NCBI RefSeq assembly: GCF_040549465.1
Contig: NZ_JBEPTL010000001.1
Span: forward strand, 228,856-292,855
From: Lacisediminihabitans sp040549465
GTDB lineage: Bacteria > Actinomycetota > Actinomycetes > Actinomycetales > Microbacteriaceae
Length of the DNA: 64,000 nt
Direction of reading: 5' to 3'
Every line of letters begins with the position of its first letter. Within the stretch, counting starts at the first letter, position 1. The notes beneath the pieces are model-generated. The model worked only from the letters and a program-made list of their open reading frames with translations. It was not told where the DNA came from and searched no databases. Positions 6,035-14,542 of the stretch are shown here, in pieces. A program made the translations under genes and the position numbers.

Positions 6035-9000
6035 GTACGTCCCCTGTCGCAGGTATCTCCGTCATGGAGCGGCCGACCCTCTATCTGCTTGGGCTCCTGA
6101 GCGGGCTGAAAGCCGTGGCCATCATCGGCCTGGCCACCGCGCTGTCGACGGGGATCGTGACAGTTATCGATGGACATGGTGATCTGCTGCCCATCGTGGG
6201 CATCGGCGTTGGCTCGGGGATGCTGCGGTCGCTGGTGACCTGGGGTCATCGTGTCGTAGCGACGAGAGCACTTCTCGGCAGCAAAGAACGGCTGCGCGCT
6301 GAGCTGGCCGAACGCGTCGTGGAGAACGGCGTGCAGCCGGGTTCGGTGGCGACCCTGGCCACCCAGGGGCTCGACGAACTCGACAAGTACTTCACCGTCT
6401 TCCTCCCCGCGCTTGTCACGGCCGGTACCGTGCCGCTCCTCGTCGGCGCCCGCATCCTGTTCGCCGACTGGGTGAGCGCGCTGATCATCGTGCTGACGGT
6501 ACCGCTGATCCCCGTCTTCATGGCCCTGATCGGTCTGCACACCCAGGAACGCGTTGCCGAAGCGACGACTGCCCTCAATCGGCTCTCCGATCATCTCGTC
6601 GAACTGGCGCGAGGGCTGCCGGTACTGGTCGGCCTGGGCCGAGCCACAGAGCAGGTGACTGCGCTCCGTAAGATCTCGGAGAGCCACCGGATGAAGACAA
6701 TCCAGACTCTGCGCACGGCGTTCCTCTCCGCGCTCGCCCTGGAACTCATCGCCACCATCTCCGTCGCGGTCGTCGCGGTCTTCATCGGTGTCCGACTCGT
6801 CGCGGGGGACCTCTCACTCGAGGTGGGGCTGCTCGTGCTCATCCTCGCGCCCGAGTGCATGACGCCCTTCCGGGAGATCGGCACAGCCTTCCATGCCTCA
6901 CAAAACGGCAAAGAGGCGATTGCGCGCACCCGAGCCATTCTCGACGCGGCTCGACCAGCCAGCATCGTCGAAGCCGGTATCGGTCCTGTGACGGTGGTCG
7001 GCCTGAGCGTCCGGTACACCGATAGGAGTGCGAACAGCCTGAGCTGCCTCGGTTTCCAGGCCCTACCTGGGGAGATCACAGTGCTCGATGGGCGCAGCGG
7101 CACCGGAAAATCCACGGTCTTCCGGGTACTGGCCGGGCGGCTGGTCACCGGCGAGGGCGTCACCGTCGACGGGCGGGTGAGCGGAATCGAGAGCGGGCGG
7201 ATGGCGTGGCTGCCTCAGCATCCGCACACCGTGGCCGATACGGTGCTCGACGAGCTGCTGCTCTACGGCGCTGACAACTCAGCTGCGGACAACTCGGCTG
7301 CCGCCGACTCCGCTGCCCTGGCGCTGGACGTCCTCGAACGTCTCGGACTCGCGCACCTCGCGGATGTTTCACCCAGCCTGGTCAGTCCAGGCGAGCTTCG
7401 ACGGCTGGCCTTCGGCCGCGTGCTCATGCGCGTCGCGGACGGTGCCAATGTCGTCCTCCTCGACGAGCCAACCTCGCAGTTGGACCGGGGAAGCGCCCGC
7501 GCGGTGATCGACGAGATGGTGGCGATGAAACCCTGGGTCGCCGTGATCGTCGCCTCGCACGACCCAGCGGTGCGAGCGTTGGCGGACCGGCGAGTGATCC
7601 TGTCGAAGGTTCGCACCGAATCTCCGATATCGGTGGCGCACCCCTCAGCGATGCCGTCGCGCGCGCGACGGTCCCCGGCGAACGTCGGCGGCTCGCGTCC
7701 CCTTCGGGAACTGGCGGTATTCCTCCGCCCGGTCGCTGGTCGGCTCATCGGAACCATCGTCCTCGGTACCCTGGCGGCGCTGTTCGCACTGGCGCTCATC
7801 GCGCTGTCCGGCTGGCTCATCGTACGGGCGAGCGAACATCCACCGATCATGTACCTGCTCGTCGCCATCGTCGGGGTGCGGTTCTTTGGCATCGGAAGGG
7901 CGGTTCTGCGCTACTCGGAACGGCTGCTCGGTCACAGCGCAGTTTTCAGGGCGCTCACCGAACTGCGGATGCGGCTCTGGTCGAGCCTGGCGACCAAGGG
8001 TTTTGCACGCCGCGACCTCCTCACCGGTGGCAGCACGCTCGACCGCCTGGTGCGCGATGTCGACCAGGTTCGAGACCTGGCGATCCGCGTGGTGCTACCA
8101 CTCTCCGTCGGCGTGACGACCCTCGTCGTCACGATCGCAGCCCTGGGATCCCTCGCTCCGGCCGCGCTCCCTCTGCTGGTCATCCTCGGAGTCGCCGCAG
8201 GAGTCGTTGCTCCGCTGGCGGCGCTCTGGGCCGATCGTCGCGCCTCACGTGGCCAGCAGTTCCTCAAATCGACAGTTCTCCGACGGTTCGCCGCAATGCT
8301 CGGTGCCGCCGACGAACTGCGTGCAAACGGCGTCGACGGGCGCATCCGCCGTGAACTTGGCGACCTTGATCGCGCCGCCGGAGTTTCGGCTAAGCGGAGC
8401 GCGAGTGCCCTGGGGCTGGGAGGTGCGATCGTGGTCGCCGTCTGTGCTCTCAGCGCGATTCTCATGCTGCCGCTGCTTGCTTCCGCAGGGAACATCGCCC
8501 CCGGACTCGTCGCCGTCCTCGCTCTTGTGCCACTCGGCCTCATCGATCCGCTGATGGACTTCGTGGGCGCTGTGCAGCTCGCGCCTGCGCTGCGCGAAGT
8601 TCTCACGCGAGTGTCGCGGACCACGGCGGTGGACGGGACAGAGCCTCGACCCGCGTTCCCCGAGCAGTCCATCGAACGGCTCGGCTTGGAAGGACTCGCC
8701 GCACGATGGACGCCGTCAGGTGAACCGGTATTCGAGGCCGTGAACGCGGTGGTACAGCGCGGCGAATGGCTGATCGTGACCGGACCCTCTGGTTCTGGTA
8801 AGTCGACCATGCTCGCTCTTCTTCTCGGTCGGCTCGATCCAATGGCTGGCCACTACCTCGTCAACGGTCAGGACACCGCAGGCCTCGACCTCAGTTCGTC
8901 GGCACGGCGATTCGGCTGGTGCCCGCAGGAGGGCCATCTCTTCGACTCGACGATGCGTGCCAACCTCCTTCTCGCGCGCTCCAGGGCCGAAGCACCGGAT

Positions 9001-9378
9001 GACGCGGAAATGACGGCGGTGCTCGAACAGGTAGGCCTCGGTGCGCTTCTCGACCGACTACCGGCCGGACTCGACACGCTCGTCGGCGCCGAAGCCGGGC
9101 ACCTCTCCGGCGGCGAACGGCAGCGCGTTGCCGTCGCCCGCACGCTGCTTACCGGGGCGGACGTCATCCTCATCGACGAACCGACAGCGCACCTGGACGA
9201 GGAGTCGGCTGCGTCCCTCATGACCGACCTGCGGATCGCCCTCGCAGACCGGATAACGGTGCTTGTGACCCACAGTCAGCACGGCCTTCGCCCTGACGAC
9301 ATCCGGATCGATCTCGGCGGCGCATGGCAGGTTATGCCGATGGCACAATCCGGGCTCGTTGTCAGTGGTGCTGCCTAA
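6031..9378 (+). CDS. cydDC: Fused CydD-CydC ABC exporter required for cytochrome bd assembly
   Basis: A single 1115-residue protein joins two ABC half-transporters that are separate CydD and CydC in many bacteria. Order: membrane domain (about 15-300), nucleotide-binding domain 1 (Walker A GRSGTGKST near 354-362, Walker B VVLLDEPTSQLD), linker, second membrane domain (about 565-860), nucleotide-binding domain 2 (Walker A GPSGSGKST near 918, signature LSGGERQR near 1025, Walker B VILIDEPTAHLD). The first domain's signature is degenerate (VSPGE instead of LSGGQ), suggesting one weak ATP site. CydDC exports reduced thiols and is needed to mature the bd oxidase. Its TAA stop forms part of the uvrB -10 box. 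Confidence 0.95.
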   Translation: MSTSPVAGISVMERPTLYLLGLLSGLKAVAIIGLATALSTGIVTVIDGHGDLLPIVGIGVGSGMLRSLVTWGHRVVATRALLGSKERLRAELAERVVENGVQPGSVATLATQGLDELDKYFTVFLPALVTAGTVPLLVGARILFADWVSALIIVLTVPLIPVFMALIGLHTQERVAEATTALNRLSDHLVELARGLPVLVGLGRATEQVTALRKISESHRMKTIQTLRTAFLSALALELIATISVAVVAVFIGVRLVAGDLSLEVGLLVLILAPECMTPFREIGTAFHASQNGKEAIARTRAILDAARPASIVEAGIGPVTVVGLSVRYTDRSANSLSCLGFQALPGEITVLDGRSGTGKSTVFRVLAGRLVTGEGVTVDGRVSGIESGRMAWLPQHPHTVADTVLDELLLYGADNSAADNSAAADSAALALDVLERLGLAHLADVSPSLVSPGELRRLAFGRVLMRVADGANVVLLDEPTSQLDRGSARAVIDEMVAMKPWVAVIVASHDPAVRALADRRVILSKVRTESPISVAHPSAMPSRARRSPANVGGSRPLRELAVFLRPVAGRLIGTIVLGTLAALFALALIALSGWLIVRASEHPPIMYLLVAIVGVRFFGIGRAVLRYSERLLGHSAVFRALTELRMRLWSSLATKGFARRDLLTGGSTLDRLVRDVDQVRDLAIRVVLPLSVGVTTLVVTIAALGSLAPAALPLLVILGVAAGVVAPLAALWADRRASRGQQFLKSTVLRRFAAMLGAADELRANGVDGRIRRELGDLDRAAGVSAKRSASALGLGGAIVVAVCALSAILMLPLLASAGNIAPGLVAVLALVPLGLIDPLMDFVGAVQLAPALREVLTRVSRTTAVDGTEPRPAFPEQSIERLGLEGLAARWTPSGEPVFEAVNAVVQRGEWLIVTGPSGSGKSTMLALLLGRLDPMAGHYLVNGQDTAGLDLSSSARRFGWCPQEGHLFDSTMRANLLLARSRAEAPDDAEMTAVLEQVGLGALLDRLPAGLDTLVGAEAGHLSGGERQRVAVARTLLTGADVILIDEPTAHLDEESAASLMTDLRIALADRITVLVTHSQHGLRPDDIRIDLGGAWQVMPMAQSGLVVSGAA

Positions 9379-9381
9379 GCT
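9376..9381 (+). promoter_or_regulatory. -10 box of uvrB made from the cydDC stop codon
   Basis: TAAGCT: the first three bases are the cydDC TAA stop. Six bases separate it from the uvrB ATG at 9388. The GGAGG at 9383-9387 touches the ATG and is too close to act as a Shine-Dalgarno site, which supports leaderless initiation. Confidence 0.5.
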
Positions 9382-9387
9382 TGGAGG

Positions 9388-11469
9388 ATGGAACCGACAC
9401 GCTCTGTGCGCCCTTTCGAGGTCATCAGCGAGTACACACCGAGTGGTGATCAGCCCGCCGCGATCGCCGAGTTGACGGCACGCATCAATGCCGGTGAGAC
9501 AGATGTCGTACTGCTCGGCGCTACCGGTACCGGCAAGTCCGCGACGACCGCATGGCTGATCGAGCAGGTGCAGCGTCCGACGCTGGTGCTCGCGCACAAC
9601 AAGACGCTCGCAGCCCAACTCGCCAACGAGTTCCGCGAGTTGATGCCGAACAACGCCGTCGAGTACTTCGTCTCCTACTACGACTACTACCAGCCTGAGG
9701 CCTACGTTCCGCAGACCGATACCTTCATCGAGAAGGACTCGTCGATCAACTCCGAGGTCGAGCGTCTGCGGCACTCCACCACCAACTCATTGCTGAGCCG
9801 GCGCGACGTGATCGTGGTGTCGACGGTGTCTTGCATCTACGGTCTCGGCAGTTCAGAGGAATACCTCGATGCCATGATCGCTCTCCAGGTCGGTATGAAG
9901 ATCAATCGCGAGACGCTGATCCGCAAGTTCGTCTCGATGCAGTATCAGCGCAACGACGTGGATTTCTCGCGCGGAAACTTCCGCGTGCGGGGCGACACCA
10001 TCGAGATCATTCCGATGTACGAAGAGCTAGCCATTCGCATCGAGATGTTCGGTGACGAGATCGAGGGCCTGTACAGCTTGCACCCGCTCACCGGTGACGT
10101 TGTCAAGAAGATGGATTCCGTATCGGTCTTCCCCGGCTCGCACTACGTCGCGGGCACCGAACGCATGCAGGCCGCCATTAAAACCATCAAGGTGGAGCTT
10201 GCTGAGCGGCTCGAGCAGCTCGAGCGCGAAGGCAAGCTGCTTGAAGCCCAGCGCCTGCGCATGCGCACCACCTTTGACCTCGAGATGATGGAGCAGATCG
10301 GATTCTGTAGTGGCATCGAGAACTACTCGCGGCATATCGACCAGCGCCAGGCGGGGGAAGCTCCGCACTGCCTGATCGACTACTTCCCCGATGACTTCCT
10401 CGTCGTGATCGACGAATCGCACGTCACGGTGCCGCAGATCGGTGCCATGTACGAGGGCGACTCGTCGCGCAAGCGCACCCTGGTGGAACACGGGTTCCGG
10501 CTGCCGAGCGCCCTCGACAATCGTCCGCTCAAGTGGAACGAGTTCCTCGACCGTGTGGGCCAGAAGGTCTACCTGTCGGCTACGCCAGGCAAATACGAGA
10601 TGGGCATCACCGACAGCGTGGTCGAACAGATCATCCGCCCGACCGGCCTGATCGACCCGGAGATCGTCGTCAAGCCGTCCAAAGGACAGATCGACGACCT
10701 CCTCGAGGAGATCCGCAAGCGCGTGGCGATCAACGAACGCGTGCTGGTGACCACTCTCACGAAGAAGATGGCGGAGGAGCTCACCGAATTCCTCGGCGAG
10801 GCCGGCGTTCGCGTGAGATATCTGCACTCCGACGTCGACACCCTGAGGCGGGTCGAACTGCTCACCGAGCTGCGGCAGGGCGTCTACGACGTGCTGGTGG
10901 GCATCAACCTGTTGCGCGAAGGCCTCGACCTGCCTGAGGTGTCACTCGTCGCGATCCTGGATGCCGATAAGGAAGGCTTCCTGCGCTCGTCAACATCTCT
11001 CATCCAGACCATCGGTCGTGCCGCACGAAATGTCTCGGGCGCGGTGCACATGTACGCCGATGTCATGACCGATTCGATGAAACAGGCGATCGGCGAAACC
11101 ACCAGGCGACGCGCGAAGCAGGTGGCCTACAACCTGGAGCGAGGTGTCGATCCGCAGCCGCTGCGGAAGAAGATCGCCGATATCACCGACCAGCTCAACC
11201 GTGAGGATGCCGATACCGCGGCGCTGCTTGGTTCTCTTAACGGTGGCCGCGAAGGTCGTAAACGATCGCCAACACCGAACCTCAAGCAACACGGCGGCCT
11301 CGCGGCTAGCGGTGCGAACGACTTGGAGACGATCATCCGCGACCTGAACGACCAGATGCTGCAGGCTGCCGGCGAATTGAAGTTCGAGCTGGCCGGGCGC
11401 CTGCGCGACGAGGTCGCCGACCTCAAGAAGGAACTGCGGCAGATGGAAGCGGCCGGCCACCTCAGCTGA
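9388..11469 (+). CDS. uvrB: UvrABC excinuclease subunit B
   Basis: UvrB is the damage-verifying helicase-like subunit of nucleotide excision repair; it is loaded by UvrA and recruits UvrC. It has 693 residues, the normal length. The Walker A GATGTGKS is at residues 44-51, the beta-hairpin YYDYYQPEAYVP near 95-106 clamps the DNA strand, IDESHVTVPQ is the Walker B region, the helicase motif QTIGRAARN is present, and the C-terminal UVR motif (KFELAGRLRDEVADLKKEL) binds UvrC. The start gives a shorter N-terminus than in mycobacteria but keeps the full fold. Confidence 0.98.
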   Translation: MEPTRSVRPFEVISEYTPSGDQPAAIAELTARINAGETDVVLLGATGTGKSATTAWLIEQVQRPTLVLAHNKTLAAQLANEFRELMPNNAVEYFVSYYDYYQPEAYVPQTDTFIEKDSSINSEVERLRHSTTNSLLSRRDVIVVSTVSCIYGLGSSEEYLDAMIALQVGMKINRETLIRKFVSMQYQRNDVDFSRGNFRVRGDTIEIIPMYEELAIRIEMFGDEIEGLYSLHPLTGDVVKKMDSVSVFPGSHYVAGTERMQAAIKTIKVELAERLEQLEREGKLLEAQRLRMRTTFDLEMMEQIGFCSGIENYSRHIDQRQAGEAPHCLIDYFPDDFLVVIDESHVTVPQIGAMYEGDSSRKRTLVEHGFRLPSALDNRPLKWNEFLDRVGQKVYLSATPGKYEMGITDSVVEQIIRPTGLIDPEIVVKPSKGQIDDLLEEIRKRVAINERVLVTTLTKKMAEELTEFLGEAGVRVRYLHSDVDTLRRVELLTELRQGVYDVLVGINLLREGLDLPEVSLVAILDADKEGFLRSSTSLIQTIGRAARNVSGAVHMYADVMTDSMKQAIGETTRRRAKQVAYNLERGVDPQPLRKKIADITDQLNREDADTAALLGSLNGGREGRKRSPTPNLKQHGGLAASGANDLETIIRDLNDQMLQAAGELKFELAGRLRDEVADLKKELRQMEAAGHLS

Positions 11470-11584
11470 TCGAGAGCTCCGATGCCGCGTGATCGTGCAA
11501 ATGCCATGCCAGGCCTTGGCCGCTCTCGCTTCGTCGTTCGCTCAGGGCATCGGCTGCGGAACCGAGAGTGTCGGTGGCACTGCG

Positions 11585-11590
11585 TAGACT
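11585..11590 (+). promoter_or_regulatory. -10 box of uvrA (leaderless type)
   Basis: TAGACT ends 6 bases before the GTG start of uvrA at 11597. This separates uvrA transcription from uvrB, 127 bases upstream. Confidence 0.5.
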
Positions 11591-11596
11591 TCTGGA

Positions 11597-14539
11597 GTGT
11601 CAATTACCCCAGTAGAGTCCGGCTCAAAACTGAGCGTCCACGGCGCACGAGTGCACAATCTCAAGGGTGTCGACCTCGAAATCCCGCGTGATTCGCTTGT
11701 CGTTTTCACCGGCCTTTCCGGCTCCGGAAAATCTTCGCTCGCCTTCGACACGATCTTCGCCGAGGGCCAGCGTCGTTACGTCGAATCTCTCTCCGCCTAT
11801 GCCCGCCAGTTTCTCGGGCAGGTCGACCGGCCCGATGTCGACTTCATCGACGGTCTGAGTCCGGCCGTGTCGATCGACCAGAAGTCGACCAACCGCAACC
11901 CTCGTTCGACTGTCGGCACGATCACCGAGATCTACGACTACATGCGGCTGCTCTGGGCACGCATCGGAATCCCGCACTGCGCCATCTGCGGTGAGCCGAT
12001 CGAGCGACAGACCGTGCAGCAGATCGCGGACCAGCTGATGACGCTCGAAGCCGGCGTGCGCTACCAGATTGTCAGCCCTGTCATCTCGCAGAAGAAGGGT
12101 GAGTTTGTCGACCTCTTCAAGGAGCTCGCCGCCAGCGGCTACTCGCGCGCCATCGTCGACGGGGAGCAGATCCAGCTCAGCGAGCCGCCCATCCTGAAGA
12201 AGCAGATCAAACACGACATCTCCGTGGTCGTCGACCGCTTGGTTGCTGCAGACGACATCCTCACCCGCCTCACCGACTCGCTCGAGACGGCCCTGCGCCT
12301 CACCGACGGTCTGGTCAGCATCAACTACGTCGACGAGACCGGCGACAGGGCGTGGCGCAACTTCTCCGAGAAGCTGTCCTGCCCCAACGGGCATCCGGTG
12401 CAGCTCACCGAGATCGAGCCGCGCACCTTCTCCTTCAACGCACCGTTCGGCGCCTGTCCAGAGTGTTCGGGCCTCGGCACCAAGATGTCGGTGGACTCCG
12501 AGTTGCTGCTCGGCGACCCAGAACTGAGCCTGGCTGACGGCGTCATCCTGCCGTGGACCCAGTCTGGCAAAGGGCTGTTCAACTACTTCCAGCGCCTGCT
12601 CGAGGGGCTAGCCCACGATCTCGACTTCTCTCTCACGACACCGTGGCGCGGCCTCTCCGACGAGGTCAGGAACGCCATCCTCAAGGGCAACGACTTCCAG
12701 GTGACGGTCAAGTGGAAGAACCGCTTCGGTCGTGAGATGAAGTACTCAACGGGTTTCGAGGGCGTCATGCCCTACATCGAGCGCAAGTTCCTCGAGGCCG
12801 AGACAGATTCGGCACGCCAGCGTTACGCTGCCTACCTGCGCGAGATCAACTGCCCGGTCTGCGACGGCAAGCGCCTGAAGCCCGAGGTGCTCGCGGTCAC
12901 CGTCCACGACCACAACATTGCGGATGTCTCCGAGCTCAGCCTCGTCGACGCCTACGAGTTCATGAACCTCCTCGAGCTGTCAGAGCGTGAGGCGAAGATC
13001 GCCGCACAGGTGCTCCGTGAGATCCGTCTCCGGCTGGAATTCCTCATCGAAGTGGGGCTCAGCTACCTCAACCTGGCGCGCTCGGCCGGTTCGCTCTCCG
13101 GCGGAGAGGCCCAGCGCATCCGTCTGGCCACCCAGATCGGCTCCGGGCTCACCGGGGTGCTCTACGTGCTCGACGAGCCGAGCATCGGTCTTCATCAGCG
13201 CGACAACCGCCGGCTGATCGAGACGCTTGTCAAGCTCAAGAACCTCGGCAATACGCTGATCGTCGTCGAACACGACGAAGACACCATCCGCACGGCCGAC
13301 TGGATCGTCGACATCGGACCGGGTGCCGGGGAGCACGGAGGCGAGGTGGTGCACTCTGGCTCCTATGAGAACCTGCTGGCCAACACGCGGTCGATGACGG
13401 GGGATTACCTGTCCGGTCGGCGTTCGATCGATACCCCGACCACCCGGCGTCCCATCGACCAGAAGCGCAAGCTCATCGTCGAGGGAGCGCGGGCCAACAA
13501 CCTACGAAATGTCACGGTCGAATTCCCGCTTGGCACTTTCACCGCGGTCACCGGCGTGAGCGGTTCCGGCAAGTCCTCGCTCATCAACGACATCCTCTAT
13601 AAGGTTCTCGCCAACGAACTGAACGGTGCGCGCCAGATTCCCGGGAAGCACACCAGGGTCACCGGCCTCGACAACCTCGACAAGGTCGTGCACGTCGACC
13701 AGGCTCCGATCGGCCGCACCCCGCGGTCGAATCCGGCCACCTACACCGGCGTCTTCGACAAGATCCGCAACCTCTTCGCCGAAACCGTCGAGGCGAAGTC
13801 GCGCGGCTACCTGCCTGGCAGATTCAGCTTCAATGTCAAGGGAGGTCGCTGCGAGAACTGCTCGGGCGACGGCACGATCAAGATCGAGATGAACTTCCTA
13901 CCCGACGTCTACGTCGTCTGCGAGGTCTGCAACGGCGCCCGGTACAACCGCGAGACGCTCGGTGTGCACTACAAGGGCAAGAACATCGCGGAGGTGCTCG
14001 ACATGCCGATCAGTGAGGCCGCGGAGTTCTTCGAGGCGATCTCGTCGATCAGCCGATTCCTCAACACGCTGGTCGATGTCGGGCTGGGTTACGTGAGACT
14101 CGGCCAGAGTGCAACGACACTCTCCGGGGGAGAGGCGCAGCGCGTCAAGCTCGCCACCGAACTGCAGAAGCGCTCGATGGGTCGCAGCATCTATGTGCTC
14201 GACGAGCCGACGACAGGGCTCCACTTCGAAGACGTGCGCAAACTCCTGCTCGTGCTCAACGGTCTGGTCGACAAGGGCAATACTGTCATCGTGATCGAGC
14301 ACAACCTCGACGTGATCAAGTCGGCTGACTGGCTGATCGATCTCGGACCAGAGGGTGGGGCGGGCGGTGGCAAGGTTCTCGCGGTCGGCACCCCGGAGTA
14401 CCTCGCGACTGTCGAAGAAAGCCACACCGGTATCTTCCTGCGCGAGGTGTTGGGCGATACGAGCACCAACGTGAGCCCGATCACGACGAAGTCCGCCCGA
14501 TCGAAGGCCAGGGGCGCCAAGGCTCTCGCAGCCGGCTAG
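11597..14539 (+). CDS. uvrA: UvrABC excinuclease subunit A
   Basis: UvrA is the ABC-type ATPase dimer that finds bulky DNA lesions and loads UvrB. It has 980 residues. The first Walker A GLSGSGKS is at 39-46 and the second, GVSGSGKSS, near residue 650. Zinc-finger cysteines are seen in CAICGE, in CPNGH...CPECSG and in CENCSGDG...CEVCNG. Both ABC signatures are LSGGEAQR. It reads from GTG at 11597, 6 bases after TAGACT. uvrC follows only 3 bases after its stop. The C-terminus carries a short Ser/Lys/Ala tail. Confidence 0.98.
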   Translation: MSITPVESGSKLSVHGARVHNLKGVDLEIPRDSLVVFTGLSGSGKSSLAFDTIFAEGQRRYVESLSAYARQFLGQVDRPDVDFIDGLSPAVSIDQKSTNRNPRSTVGTITEIYDYMRLLWARIGIPHCAICGEPIERQTVQQIADQLMTLEAGVRYQIVSPVISQKKGEFVDLFKELAASGYSRAIVDGEQIQLSEPPILKKQIKHDISVVVDRLVAADDILTRLTDSLETALRLTDGLVSINYVDETGDRAWRNFSEKLSCPNGHPVQLTEIEPRTFSFNAPFGACPECSGLGTKMSVDSELLLGDPELSLADGVILPWTQSGKGLFNYFQRLLEGLAHDLDFSLTTPWRGLSDEVRNAILKGNDFQVTVKWKNRFGREMKYSTGFEGVMPYIERKFLEAETDSARQRYAAYLREINCPVCDGKRLKPEVLAVTVHDHNIADVSELSLVDAYEFMNLLELSEREAKIAAQVLREIRLRLEFLIEVGLSYLNLARSAGSLSGGEAQRIRLATQIGSGLTGVLYVLDEPSIGLHQRDNRRLIETLVKLKNLGNTLIVVEHDEDTIRTADWIVDIGPGAGEHGGEVVHSGSYENLLANTRSMTGDYLSGRRSIDTPTTRRPIDQKRKLIVEGARANNLRNVTVEFPLGTFTAVTGVSGSGKSSLINDILYKVLANELNGARQIPGKHTRVTGLDNLDKVVHVDQAPIGRTPRSNPATYTGVFDKIRNLFAETVEAKSRGYLPGRFSFNVKGGRCENCSGDGTIKIEMNFLPDVYVVCEVCNGARYNRETLGVHYKGKNIAEVLDMPISEAAEFFEAISSISRFLNTLVDVGLGYVRLGQSATTLSGGEAQRVKLATELQKRSMGRSIYVLDEPTTGLHFEDVRKLLLVLNGLVDKGNTVIVIEHNLDVIKSADWLIDLGPEGGAGGGKVLAVGTPEYLATVEESHTGIFLREVLGDTSTNVSPITTKSARSKARGAKALAAG

Positions 14540-14542
14540 CAC

